A stretch of DNA of 64,000 bases, taken from Streptomyces sp. Z26 (GTDB lineage Bacteria; Actinomycetota; Actinomycetes; Streptomycetales; Streptomycetaceae). A program made the position numbers and the translations under genes. Of this stretch, positions 1 to 8,317 are shown one piece after another. The first letter of the stretch is position 1. The number at the start of each line of letters is the position of its first letter. The notes under the pieces are model-generated. The model ran no database searches. It saw only the letters and a list, made by a program, of their open reading frames with translations, and was not told the DNA's origin. The stretch is from contig NZ_RCHV01000002.1 in NCBI RefSeq assembly GCF_003665095.1, positions 939,501 through 1,003,500 of the forward strand. The letters are read 5' to 3'.

Positions 1-827
1 TGGCGGCGCTGGCGGCCCGCGTACGGGAGGGCTGCGACCTGGACGCCCTCCTCGCGCTGGCGCGCACCGCGCCGCCGCTGGCGGGCGCGGCCTGGGACCC
101 GGCGCGGGAGGTGGCGGCGGACGCGGGCGCGACGGACCGGGGCGCGACGCCGGACGGGCCGGGCGCGGGGCGGCGGCCGGTGGTCGCGGTGGCGGGCGGC
201 GCGGCGTTCACCTTCTCGTACGCCGAGCACGCCGAACTGCTGGGCGCGGCGGGCGCGGACGTCGTCACCTTCGACCCGCTGCGCGACGAACGGCTCCCCG
301 AGGGCACCGGCGGCCTGGTCGTCGGCGGCGGGTTCCCCGAGGTGCACGCGGCGCAGCTGGCGGAGAACGCGCCGCTGCGCGCCGCCGTCGCCGCCTTCAC
401 CGGGCCCGTGGCGGCGGAGTGCGCCGGACTGCTGTACCTGGCGCGGGAGTTGGACGGCGCGCCCATGTGCGGCGTGCTGGACGCCACCGGCCGGATGACG
501 GACCGGCTGACGCTCGGCTACCGCGCCGCCGTCGCCGTGGGCGACAGCGTGCTGGCGGCCGAGGGCACGCGCGTGCACGGGCACGAGTTCCACCGCACGG
601 TCCTCGAACCGGGCGCGGGGCGCACGCCCGCGTGGGGGCTCGTACGGCCGGAACGGCGCACGGAGGGCTTCGTGCAGGGCGGCGTGCACGCCTCGTACCT
701 GCACGTGCACTGGGCCTCGGAGCCGGGGATGGCGCGGCGCTTCGCGGCGCGGTGCGCGGGCCCGGCGGAGGCGGCCCGGACGAAGGCGGTCCGCGCGGCG
801 CGGGGCGCGGCCGGGGGCGCGCGGTGA
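1..827 (+). CDS. cobB: Cobyrinate a,c-diamide synthase, C-terminal part (5' end outside window)
   Basis: This is the C-terminal 274 residues of an ATP-dependent amidotransferase that amidates the a and c side chains of cobyrinic acid in cobalamin synthesis. The reading frame is open from base 3, so the gene starts before the window. Visible is the class I GATase-like domain: a beta strand followed by an FTFSYAEH segment, the GGGFPEVH turn, the nucleophile region AAECAGLLYL with the glutaminase Cys, and the C-terminal GGVHASYLHVHW segment with the catalytic His. These are hallmarks of CobB/CbiA. The ATP-binding N-terminal domain is not in the window. The stop codon overlaps the GTG of the next gene, so the two are translationally coupled. 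Confidence 0.93.
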   Translation, partial: AALAARVREGCDLDALLALARTAPPLAGAAWDPAREVAADAGATDRGATPDGPGAGRRPVVAVAGGAAFTFSYAEHAELLGAAGADVVTFDPLRDERLPEGTGGLVVGGGFPEVHAAQLAENAPLRAAVAAFTGPVAAECAGLLYLARELDGAPMCGVLDATGRMTDRLTLGYRAAVAVGDSVLAAEGTRVHGHEFHRTVLEPGAGRTPAWGLVRPERRTEGFVQGGVHASYLHVHWASEPGMARRFAARCAGPAEAARTKAVRAARGAAGGAR

Positions 828-1669
828 ACGACGCGGCGCCGGGCCCGTGCGGCGCGCTCCCCTGGCCCGCCGAGGGCGCCGTCACGGAGGTGGCGCGGGC
901 GGTACGGGAGGGGCTGCCGGTACGGCTGCGGGCCGAGGCGGGCTGGCCGGGCGCGGGCACGCTGCCGCCGCACGTGCGCGCGACGGTGCCGCCCGGCACC
1001 GCGCACACGCTCCGGGTCACCGACCGGACCGTGCCGCTGGGCCCGTACGGGGCGGCGCTGCGGCCACCGTCGCTGACGGTGGGGGTCGGCGCGCGGCCCG
1101 GCGTGTCCGCCGCCGAGGTCGTCGAGCTGGTCGAACGGGCCCTCGCCGACGCCGAGTTGTCGTACGCCTCCGTGACCGCCCTGGCCACCGTGGCGGTTCG
1201 GGCGGACGAACCGGGGCTGCTGGGCGCGGCCGCGCGGTTCGGCGTACCGCTGCGGGCGTACCCGGCGGACGTGCTCGCGGCCGTACGGGTGCCGGGCGCC
1301 CCGTCGGCCGCCGCGCGCGCGGCGGTCGGCACGCCGTCCGTCGCGGAGGCGGCGGCGCTGCACGCCGCGCGCGCGGTACCGCCGAAGGCCCCGCCGCCCG
1401 CACCGTACGGGCCCGAACTGCCCGTGCCCAAGCGGCTGTCCGCGCCCCACGGGCGTACGGCCCGTGCCACGGCGGCCGTGGCTCGGCGCCCTCCGGCGGG
1501 ATGGCCGGTGCCGACGGGACGGGGCGTGTGGGGACGCCGGCACCCGGAGCGCGCCGAGACCCCCGCGCCCGCCGCACACCCCGCACGCCCCGCACACCCC
1601 GGAAGCCCGGAGCCGTACGAGGGGCCGCGACGGCGGCCGGACGGGAGCCCCCGTGACACCCCCGCCTGA
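824..1669 (+). CDS. CobE/CbiG C-terminal-like cobalamin biosynthesis protein
   Basis: A 281-residue protein whose central part (about residues 85-190) matches the CobE/CbiG-C family: a GVGARPGVSAAEV strand-turn, an ALATVAVRADEPGL segment, and FGVPLRAYPADVLAAV followed by GTPSVAEAAAL. In this family the domain acts in ring contraction of precorrin/cobalt-precorrin. The last roughly 90 residues are Pro/Arg/Ala-rich and look disordered. The chosen GTG overlaps the TGA of the upstream cobB-type gene (GTGA) and the 3' end overlaps the next start by 17 bases, so it sits inside a cobalamin operon. The family call is good, but the exact catalytic step is inferred from family and neighbours. Confidence 0.8.
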   Translation: MNDAAPGPCGALPWPAEGAVTEVARAVREGLPVRLRAEAGWPGAGTLPPHVRATVPPGTAHTLRVTDRTVPLGPYGAALRPPSLTVGVGARPGVSAAEVVELVERALADAELSYASVTALATVAVRADEPGLLGAAARFGVPLRAYPADVLAAVRVPGAPSAAARAAVGTPSVAEAAALHAARAVPPKAPPPAPYGPELPVPKRLSAPHGRTARATAAVARRPPAGWPVPTGRGVWGRRHPERAETPAPAAHPARPAHPGSPEPYEGPRRRPDGSPRDTPA

Positions 1670-2807
1670 CCACCCGGCGCGCGCCGCCCACGCCCCCGGG
1701 CCACCGGCCGGACCCTCGGCCGACGAGCCCACCGGGCCGGACCTCCTGCGGCACCACGGCGACGCCGAGGTGCGCGGCGCGGGCGCCGACCTGACCGACC
1801 TGGCGGTGAACGTACGCGCGGGCACCCCGCCCGCCTGGCTCACCGCCCGTATCGCCGCGTCGCTCGGCACCCTGGCGGCCTACCCGGACGGGCGCGCCGC
1901 ACGGCGCGCGGTGGCGGCGCGGCACGGGCTGCCCGAGGAGTGCGTGCTGCTGACGGCGGGTGCGGCGGAGGCGTTCGTGCTGCTGGCCCGCGCGCTGCGG
2001 GCCACGGCACCCGCCGTCGTGCACCCGCAGTTCACCGAGCCGGAGGCGGCGCTGCGCGACGCGGGCCACACCGTACGGCGCGTGCTGCTCGACGCGGACG
2101 ACGGCTTCCGGCTCGACCCCGGCGCCGTCCCCGACGCGGCCGACCTGGTGGTGGTCGGGAACCCGACCAACCCGACGTCCGTGCTGCACCCCGCCGGGAC
2201 GCTCGAGTCGCTGGCGCGCGAGGGGCGCACGCTGGTGGTGGACGAGGCGTTCATGGACGCCGTACCGGACGAGCGCGAGACGCTCGCCCCCCTCGTCACG
2301 ACGCTGCCGGGGCGGGTCGCCGTACTGCGCAGCCTGACCAAGACCTGGGGGCTGGCCGGGCTCCGCGTCGGCTACGTGCTGTCCGACCCCGACACCGTCG
2401 CCGCCCTCGGCGCACACCAGCCGCTGTGGCCGGTCTCCACCCCGGCGCTGGTGGCGGCCGAGGCGTGCTGCGCCCCCGACGCGCTCGCCGAAGCGGCGCG
2501 CGCGGCGCGGCAGTACGCCGCCGACCGCGCGCATCTGCTGGCCCGGCTGCGGGAGTTCGCGGGCGCGGGGCTGCGGGTGGTGGAACCGGCGGAGGCGCCG
2601 TTCCTGCTGGTACGCCACTCACGGGCCACCGCGCTGCGGCTCCGGCTGCGGGAGGCGGGCTTCGCGCTGCGCAGGGGCGACACCTTCCCAGGGCTCGGCC
2701 CGGAGTGGCTGCGGCTGGCCGTACGGGACCGGGCGACGACGGACGCGCTCGCGGCGGCCCTCGCGGCGGCGGGCGGCCTGGCACGGGACACGCCGGGAGG
2801 CGCCTGA
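1653..2807 (+). CDS. cobC: CobC-like PLP aminotransferase (threonine-phosphate decarboxylase type)
   Basis: A 384-residue fold-type I PLP enzyme. Visible motifs are an Asn-Pro-Thr-Asn-Pro cofactor loop (VVVGNPTNPTSV), a VVDEAFMD aspartate strand, and SLTKTWGLAGLRVGY carrying the Schiff-base lysine. The family supplies (R)-1-amino-2-propanol phosphate or a related aminopropanol unit to the lower loop of cobalamin, or acts as a histidinol-phosphate aminotransferase relative. Position directly behind two cobalamin genes, with a 17-base overlap, favours the CobC role. The GTG at 1653 is chosen because it places the protein just after the long low-complexity tail of the preceding gene. The N-terminal 35 residues are Pro/Ala-rich, so a later start is possible. 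Confidence 0.82.
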   Translation: MTPPPDHPARAAHAPGPPAGPSADEPTGPDLLRHHGDAEVRGAGADLTDLAVNVRAGTPPAWLTARIAASLGTLAAYPDGRAARRAVAARHGLPEECVLLTAGAAEAFVLLARALRATAPAVVHPQFTEPEAALRDAGHTVRRVLLDADDGFRLDPGAVPDAADLVVVGNPTNPTSVLHPAGTLESLAREGRTLVVDEAFMDAVPDERETLAPLVTTLPGRVAVLRSLTKTWGLAGLRVGYVLSDPDTVAALGAHQPLWPVSTPALVAAEACCAPDALAEAARAARQYAADRAHLLARLREFAGAGLRVVEPAEAPFLLVRHSRATALRLRLREAGFALRRGDTFPGLGPEWLRLAVRDRATTDALAAALAAAGGLARDTPGGA

Positions 2808-2947
2808 GCGCGGCCTGACGAGGAGCGCGGCCTGACGGCGGCCCGAGGACGGCCCGCGCCGGAACGGCGTCAAGCGCGCGCCGACCCGAACCGTCCCCCG
2901 TACGGCGGAACTTCCGGTCCCGTACACGCCTCGCGGAAACGCATCCC

Positions 2948-4051
2948 CTACCGCACGATCCGCCCGCGCAGCACCACCCGCCGCGGCCCGGCCAGCACCC
3001 GTACGTCCGCGCGCGGGTCCTCCTCGTACACCAGCAGGTCGGCGGGGGCGCCCTCCTCCAGCCCGGGGCGGCCCAGCCACTCGCGCGCGCCCCAGGTCGC
3101 GGCGGACAGCGCCGCGCGCGCGGGGATGCCCGCCCTCACCAGCTCGGCGACCTCGTCCGCGACGAGACCGTGGGCGAGCGAACCGCCCGCGTCCGTACCG
3201 ACGTAGACGGGGACACCCGCGTCGTAGGCGGCCCGCACCGTGTCGTAGCGGCGGGCGTGCAGCTGCCGCATGTGCGCGGACCAGCGCGGGTACTTGGCCT
3301 CGCCGGCCGCCGCGAGCCGCGGGAACGTGTCGATGTTCACCAGCGTCGGCACGATGGCCACGCCGCGCTCCGCGAACAGCGGGACGGTCTCCTCCGTCAG
3401 CCCGGTGGCGTGCTCGACGCAGTCGATGCCCGCCTCCACCAGGTCGCGCAGCGAGTCCTCCGCGAAGCAGTGCGCGGTGACGCGCGCGCCCTCCGCGTGC
3501 GCCGCCTCGATGCCCTCCTCCACGGCCCAGCGCGGCCAGCAGGCCGTCAGGTCGCCCACCTCGCGGTCGATCCAGTCCCCCACGAACTTGACCCAGCCGT
3601 CGCCGCGCCGCGCCTCCTGACGGGCGTACGCGGCGAGGTCGCCGGGCTCGATCTCGTGCGCGTAGTTGCGGATGTACCGCTGCGTACGGGCGATGTGGCG
3701 GCCCGCCCTGATGATCCGCGGCAGGTCCTCGCGGTCGTCGATCCACCGGGTGTCGGACGGCGAACCGGCGTCCCGCAGCAGCAGCGTCCCGGCCTCCCGG
3801 TCCCCCAGCGCCTGCTTCTCGCTGATCGCGGCGTCGACCGGGCCGTGCATGTCGAGGCCGACGTGGCAGTGCGCGTCGACCAGGCCGGGCAGCACCCAGC
3901 CGGTCAGCACGGTGGTGGCGTGCCCGTACGCGGCGGCGGGCGGCGGCTCGTACGTGATGCGGCCGTCGGCCACCCACAGCTCGCCGCGTACGTCGTCGGG
4001 GCCCGCCAGCACCCGGCCCTTGATGTGGAGAAGTCCGCCGTCACCGCTCAT
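2948..4051 (-). CDS. Amidohydrolase family metal-dependent hydrolase
   Basis: A 367-residue cytosolic member of the amidohydrolase superfamily (imidazolonepropionase/prolidase-like branch). In order it shows a short beta-sandwich start, the metal motif DAHCHVGLD, a wide loop, VTAHCF and VEHATG supplying the third and fourth metal-site histidines, and the C-terminal YVGTDAGG with the catalytic Asp. The final PADLLVYEEDP strand returns to the beta sandwich. The ATG at 4051 gives an N terminus typical of the family. An upstream extension exists but is Arg/Pro-rich and unlikely. The substrate cannot be told from sequence. It converges on the cobalamin operon and is divergent from the ectoine region. 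Confidence 0.85.
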   Translation of the reverse strand: MSGDGGLLHIKGRVLAGPDDVRGELWVADGRITYEPPPAAAYGHATTVLTGWVLPGLVDAHCHVGLDMHGPVDAAISEKQALGDREAGTLLLRDAGSPSDTRWIDDREDLPRIIRAGRHIARTQRYIRNYAHEIEPGDLAAYARQEARRGDGWVKFVGDWIDREVGDLTACWPRWAVEEGIEAAHAEGARVTAHCFAEDSLRDLVEAGIDCVEHATGLTEETVPLFAERGVAIVPTLVNIDTFPRLAAAGEAKYPRWSAHMRQLHARRYDTVRAAYDAGVPVYVGTDAGGSLAHGLVADEVAELVRAGIPARAALSAATWGAREWLGRPGLEEGAPADLLVYEEDPRADVRVLAGPRRVVLRGRIVR

Positions 4052-4649
4052 GGGCGCACTGTACGAGTGCGGGCGGGCGTCCCGGGAGCCCGCCCCGGGC
4101 GGCGGGCGGGCGCCCTCCGCGACGGCGGCGGAACGTACGGCGCGTGGCGTACGGGCGGCCGAGAGGCGGTGCGCAGAAGGCGTGCGGGGGACGGCGGGGA
4201 CACGGTGGGACGCGGAATTCACCGCGCGTGTGCGGCGGGCACACGACGCGTGCACGGAGCGGATTCGACGGCTTCCGGAACGCGATCACCGCGTCTTTCC
4301 CGGTGAATGCCGGGGCGGTCTTCGTCGGGGATCTTGATTCACCCCGGATTGACTTGCGCAGCGTTTATCCCGTAGAGCTGCCTGCAATCTTCTTCCCGGT
4401 TTCCCGGTTCTCAAACGCCGAGATTTCGCGGACTTCCATCAGCCCGAATCCTGGCGTCCGGCGCAGTCGTTATGGCACTGTGACAGACTCCACGGGCCCC
4501 TCGACTTGCCCGGGAAAATCAGGACATGACACCGGAAAACCCCGCCACACGGTCCGGGGGCGGCACCTCGCGCGATAACACACCTTCCCCTTCCGTGTAA
4601 CCCCTTCCGACGATGCGTTTTCCGTTTCTCCTAGGTAAATTTAATTCCC
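4052..4649. other. Intergenic region upstream of ectA, no gene seen
   Basis: About 600 bases without a convincing gene. The part from roughly 4300 to 4650 is clearly richer in A+T than its surroundings and holds a good housekeeping-type promoter (see 4349-4378). Short ORFs on both strands have compositions unlike real proteins here. This is probably the osmotic/temperature-controlled leader of ectABCD. Confidence 0.7.
4349..4378 (+). promoter_or_regulatory. Candidate promoter for ectABCD
   Basis: TTGACT (4349-4354) and TAGAGC (4373-4378) are separated by 18 bases, close to the vegetative Streptomyces consensus TTGACN/TAGANT. It lies about 270 bases upstream of the ectA start, in an A+T-rich stretch, and would give a long leader. 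A nearer promoter cannot be excluded. Confidence 0.45.
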
Positions 4650-5231
4650 ATGACCGCCGCACAAGCAGACCATGCAGGTGCCCCGAGAGACTCACTGGAA
4701 ATGCCGGAGGGACTGAAGCTCGACTCCCCACGTGTGGAGGACGGAGCCGCATTGTGGCGCATCGCCCGCGACTCCCGGACGCTCGATCTCAACTCCTCCT
4801 ACAGCTACCTCCTGTGGTGTCGCGACTTCGCCGACACCTCCGTGGTGGCCCGCACCGAGGACGGCTCCCCCGTCGGTTTCATCACCGGCTACCTGCGTCC
4901 ACGGCAGCCCCGGACCCTGCTGGTCTGGCAGGTCGCCGTCGACGAGGCGCAGCGCGGTCGCGGACTCGCCGCGGCGATGCTGGACGGACTGTCCCTCCGC
5001 ACGGCCCGTGAGCTGGGCGTCGAGGGCATCGAGACGACGGTCACCCCGGACAACGCCCCCTCCAACCGGCTGTTCACCTCCTACGCCGAGCGCCACTCCG
5101 CCCCGCTGGAGCGCACCGTCCTGTTCGACGGCGGGGTGTTCCCCGAGAGCGGCCACGAGCCCGAGGTGCTGTACCGGATCGGCCCCGTCCCTTCACTGGC
5201 GGAGCCACGCGACGACACCGCCGGGTACTGA
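4650..5231 (+). CDS. ectA: L-2,4-diaminobutyrate N-gamma-acetyltransferase (ectoine pathway step 2)
   Basis: A 193-residue GNAT acetyltransferase that converts L-2,4-diaminobutyrate and acetyl-CoA to N-gamma-acetyldiaminobutyrate. Characteristic EctA features are LDLNSSYSYLLWCRDF near residues 45-60, VWQVAVDEAQRGRGLAAAML as the acetyl-CoA pyrophosphate loop, and VTPDNAPSNRLF. First gene of ectABCD. The ATG at 4650 gives the N terminus usual for Streptomyces EctA, but no strong Shine-Dalgarno is visible before it, so initiation may be weak or on a short leader. A second in-frame ATG lies at residue 18. ectB follows after 178 bases. Confidence 0.96.
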   Translation: MTAAQADHAGAPRDSLEMPEGLKLDSPRVEDGAALWRIARDSRTLDLNSSYSYLLWCRDFADTSVVARTEDGSPVGFITGYLRPRQPRTLLVWQVAVDEAQRGRGLAAAMLDGLSLRTARELGVEGIETTVTPDNAPSNRLFTSYAERHSAPLERTVLFDGGVFPESGHEPEVLYRIGPVPSLAEPRDDTAGY

Positions 5232-5409
5232 CCGGCGGACACGTCCGAGCGGACGGTCCGGCACCGCGTACGCACGGTCGCGTACGCGCCGCCCGTACGG
5301 CCACGAGCCGAGAGCACGCCGAAAGGACGGGGCGCGATGGAGCGCATTCCCGCACCGACGACTCCCCCCAGACCTCTCTCCACGTGAACCTCACTCCCAG
5401 GAGCATGCT

Positions 5410-6678
5410 GTGACCATCACCCAGCCCGATCTGAGTGTCTTCGAGACCGTCGAGTCGGAGGTGCGCAGCTACTGCCGTGGCTGGCCCACCATCTTCGACC
5501 GCGCCCAGGGCGCCCACATGTACGACGAGGACGGCCACACGTACCTCGACTTCTTCGCCGGCGCCGGGACGCTCAACTACGGCCACAACAACCCCGTGCT
5601 CAAGCGCGCGCTCCTGGACTACCTGGAACGGGACGGCGTCACGCACGGTCTGGACATGTCGACCACGGCGAAGCGGGCGTTCCTGGAGACCTTCCAGGAG
5701 ACGGTCCTCAAGCCGCGGGAGATGGACCACAAGGTCATGTTCCCGGGCCCGACCGGCACCAACGCGGTCGAGGCGGCGCTGAAACTGGCCCGCAAGGTCA
5801 AGGGCCGCGAGTCCATCGTGTCGTTCACGAACGCCTTCCACGGCATGTCCCTGGGCTCCCTCGCGGTGACCGGCAACGCGTTCAAGCGCGCCGGGGCGGG
5901 CATCCCGCTGGTGCACGGCACCCCGATGCCGTTCGACGACTACCTGGACGGCGCGACGCCGGACTTCATCTGGTTCGAGCGGCTGCTGGAGGACCAGGGC
6001 TCCGGGCTGAACAAGCCCGCCGCCGTCATCGTCGAGACGGTGCAGGGCGAGGGCGGCATCAACGTCGCGCGCGCCTCCTGGCTGCGCGCGCTGTCGGAGC
6101 TGTGCGAGCGGCACGACATGCTGCTGATCGTCGACGACATCCAGATGGGCTGCGGCCGTACGGGCGCCTTCTTCTCCTTCGAGGAGGCGGGCATCAAGCC
6201 GGACATCATCACGCTGTCGAAGTCCATCGGCGGCTACGGACTGCCGCTCGCGCTGACGCTGTTCAAGCCGGAGCTGGACATCTGGGAGCCGGGCGAGCAC
6301 AACGGCACGTTCCGCGGCAACAACCCGGCGTTCGTGACGGCGACCGCGGCGCTCCGTACGTACTGGACCGACGGCCAGATGGAGAAGCAGACCATCGCCC
6401 GCGGCGAGCAGGTCGAGACGGCGCTGCGCGCCATCGCGGTCGAGCACGCCGACGACATCGCCGCCCACCGCGGGCGCGGCCTGGTGTGGGGCGTCGAGTT
6501 CCACGACAAGGAGCGGGCCGGTGCCATCGCCAAGCGCGCGTTCGAGCTGGGGCTGCTGATCGAGACGTCCGGCCCGCAGAGCGAGGTCGTCAAGCTGCTG
6601 CCGTCGCTGACGATCACCCCCGAGGAGCTGGACGAGGGTCTGCGTATCCTCGCCCGAGCGGTGCGCGAGACCGCCTAG
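5410..6678 (+). CDS. ectB: Diaminobutyrate--2-oxoglutarate aminotransferase (ectoine pathway step 1)
   Basis: A 422-residue class III PLP aminotransferase making L-2,4-diaminobutyrate from aspartate semialdehyde and glutamate. Seen are the class III features VDDIQMGCGRTG (Asp contacting the pyridine nitrogen, about residue 242), the PLP lysine in TLSKSIGGYGLPLAL (Lys271), and GPTGTNAVEAALK for phosphate binding. Full length for EctB. The start is GTG at 5410, preceded by AGGAG at six bases. An ATG five bases earlier is out of frame. It lies between ectA and ectC in the same orientation, and a hairpin follows the stop. Confidence 0.97.
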   Translation: MTITQPDLSVFETVESEVRSYCRGWPTIFDRAQGAHMYDEDGHTYLDFFAGAGTLNYGHNNPVLKRALLDYLERDGVTHGLDMSTTAKRAFLETFQETVLKPREMDHKVMFPGPTGTNAVEAALKLARKVKGRESIVSFTNAFHGMSLGSLAVTGNAFKRAGAGIPLVHGTPMPFDDYLDGATPDFIWFERLLEDQGSGLNKPAAVIVETVQGEGGINVARASWLRALSELCERHDMLLIVDDIQMGCGRTGAFFSFEEAGIKPDIITLSKSIGGYGLPLALTLFKPELDIWEPGEHNGTFRGNNPAFVTATAALRTYWTDGQMEKQTIARGEQVETALRAIAVEHADDIAAHRGRGLVWGVEFHDKERAGAIAKRAFELGLLIETSGPQSEVVKLLPSLTITPEELDEGLRILARAVRETA

Positions 6679-6691
6679 CCACCCGATTCCC

Positions 6692-6720
6692 GGCCCGTCC
6701 CGCCACCCGCGGGGCGGGCC
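6692..6720 (+). terminator. Hairpin between ectB and ectC
   Basis: An 11-base stem with one G-U type mismatch (6692-6702 pairing with 6710-6720) and a 7-base loop lies just after the ectB stop. There is no T-run. It may attenuate read-through or stabilise the upstream message rather than end the operon, since ectC and ectD continue in the same direction. Confidence 0.45.
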
Positions 6721-6825
6721 GCCCCCTTGGCCCGGCACGCCTCCCACCGGGGGGCGGGGCCACCGACTACCCCGGGCGGATACGGGGAACCCCGAGAAGA
6801 CAGCAGAGCAGAAAGGCAGTACGCA

Positions 6826-7221
6826 GTGATCGTTCGTTCGTTCCAGGACATCGAGGGCACCGACCGCGACATCACGTCCGCCACGGGCACCTGGCGCAGC
6901 AAGCGCATCGTGCTCGCGAAGGAGCGTGTCGGCTTCTCCCTGCACGAGACCACGCTCTACGCGGGCACCGAGACCTTCATGTGGTACGCGAACCACATCG
7001 AGGCCGTGCTCTGCGTGGAGGGCGAGGCCGAGCTGACCAACGAGGAGACCGGCGAGAAGCACCTGATCGGGCCGGGGACCATGTACCTCCTCGACGGGCA
7101 CGAGAAGCACACGGTGCGCCCGAAGTCCGACTTCCGCGTCATCTGCGTGTTCAACCCGCCGGTGACCGGCCGGGAGGACCACGACGAGAACGGCGTCTAC
7201 CCGCTGCTCACCGAGGACTGA
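6826..7221 (+). CDS. ectC: L-ectoine synthase
   Basis: A 131-residue cupin that cyclises N-gamma-acetyl-diaminobutyrate to ectoine. It begins [15 protein letters not shown] and has the cupin core [21 protein letters not shown], then [16 protein letters not shown] with metal-binding residues, then the C-terminal [18 protein letters not shown], all characteristic of EctC. The GTG at 6826 is used, with AAAGG about ten bases upstream, which gives the family's normal length. An upstream extension in the same frame is low-complexity and ignored. ectD follows after 83 bases. Confidence 0.97.
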   Translation: MIVRSFQDIEGTDRDITSATGTWRSKRIVLAKERVGFSLHETTLYAGTETFMWYANHIEAVLCVEGEAELTNEETGEKHLIGPGTMYLLDGHEKHTVRPKSDFRVICVFNPPVTGREDHDENGVYPLLTED

Positions 7222-7304
7222 CCCGACGGCCGCGCGCCCCCGGCGGGCGCGCGGCCCACCCGCCCCACGCCAGGGCCCGTACGAGAGGAGAGGAAGGCAC
7301 CACC

Positions 7305-8204
7305 ATGACCATCGCACCCGGACGCACCGCCGACCTGTACCCGACGCGCGGAACCACCGAGGTGGCCACGCCGCGACTGGACCCCGTGGTGTGGTCCGCC
7401 CCGGAAGCGCCGGGGCCCCTCGGGGCCACGGACCTGGCAGCTTTCGAACGGGACGGTTTCCTGTCCATGGAGCGGCTGATCACCCCGGACGAGGTGGAGC
7501 TGTACCGGCGGGAGCTGGAGCGGCTGACCTCCGACCCCGACGTACGGGACGACCCGCGCGCGATCACCGAGCCGTCGTCGCGCGAGATCCGTACCGTGTT
7601 CGAGGTGCACGACCTGAGCGAGGTCTTCGGCGCCCTGGTGCGGGACCCGCGCCTGGTGGGCCGGGCCCGGCAGATCCTCGGCTCCGACGTGTACGTGCAC
7701 CAGTCGCGGATCAACGTCAAGCCGGGCTTCGGCGCGAGCGGCTTCTACTGGCACTCCGACTTCGAGACGTGGCACGCGGAGGACGGGCTGCCGCACATGC
7801 GGACCGTCTCCGTCTCGATCGCGCTGACCGAGAACCACGACACCAACGGCGGCCTGATGATCATGCCAGGTTCGCACCGCACGTTCCTGGGCTGCTCGGG
7901 CGAGACGCCCGCGGACAACTACAAGAAGTCGCTCCAGATGCAGGACGCGGGCACGCCGTCCGACGAGTCGCTGACGAAGTTCGCCGAGGAGCACGGCATC
8001 GAGCTGTTCACGGGCCCGGCCGGTTCGGCGACCTGGTTCGACTGCAACTGCATGCACGGCAGCGGCGACAACATCACGCCGTTCCCGCGCAGCAACGTCT
8101 TCATCGTGTTCAACAGCGTGGAGAACGAGGCCGTCGAGCCCTTCGCCGCGCCGGTCCGCCGTCCCTCGTACATCGGGGCGCGCGACTTCACGCCGGTGGG
8201 GTAG
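7305..8204 (+). CDS. ectD: Ectoine 5-hydroxylase
   Basis: A 299-residue Fe(II)/2-oxoglutarate dioxygenase of the PhyH family that hydroxylates ectoine to 5-hydroxyectoine. The iron triad is visible: His150 and Asp152 in FYWHSDFETWHAEDGLPHMRT and the distal His251 in CNCMHGSGDN. The segment FETWHAEDGLPHMR is diagnostic for EctD. The ATG at 7305 has a strong AGGAGAGGAAGG leader. Last gene of the cluster, and a long hairpin terminator follows within 20 bases. Confidence 0.97.
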   Translation: MTIAPGRTADLYPTRGTTEVATPRLDPVVWSAPEAPGPLGATDLAAFERDGFLSMERLITPDEVELYRRELERLTSDPDVRDDPRAITEPSSREIRTVFEVHDLSEVFGALVRDPRLVGRARQILGSDVYVHQSRINVKPGFGASGFYWHSDFETWHAEDGLPHMRTVSVSIALTENHDTNGGLMIMPGSHRTFLGCSGETPADNYKKSLQMQDAGTPSDESLTKFAEEHGIELFTGPAGSATWFDCNCMHGSGDNITPFPRSNVFIVFNSVENEAVEPFAAPVRRPSYIGARDFTPVG

Positions 8205-8222
8205 GGGCTTCCCGGGCCGCAG

Positions 8223-8262
8223 CGTACGGCCGGGGCGCGGGGTGCCGCGTCCCGGCCGTACG
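8223..8262 (+). terminator. Strong hairpin terminator after ectD
   Basis: Perfect 12-base arms (8223-8234 with 8251-8262) continue into a further 6-base inner stem with one G-U pair and a 4-base GGTG loop, giving about 18 paired bases. It ends the ectoine operon and, being symmetrical, can also serve the convergent aminotransferase gene. Confidence 0.75.
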
Positions 8263-8307
8263 GGCGTCGCGGGCCGTACGCGTGTCGCGGGCCGTACGGG
8301 CGTCGCG
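8254..8307. repeat. Three tandem 18-bp direct repeats
   Basis: Three consecutive 18-base units beginning GGCCGTACG (8254-8271, 8272-8289, 8290-8307). Units 1 and 3 are identical and unit 2 differs at two positions. They overlap the right arm of the ectD terminator and lie in the gap between convergent genes. Confidence 0.85.
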
Positions 8308-8317
8308 GGCCCCGGGC

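Noticed and set aside
397..1870. Long minus-strand ORFs of 435-450 aa opposite the cobalamin genes
   Set aside because: Composition is Arg/Pro/Ala-rich and they are antisense shadows of high-GC coding sequence.
2806..2837. 15-bp direct repeat at the end of the cobC-like gene
   Set aside because: Two copies only, in very high-GC DNA with no associated feature; likely chance or local duplication.
4144..4578. 144-aa plus-strand ORF before ectA
   Set aside because: Odd composition, no ribosome site, and it spans the A+T-rich promoter region.
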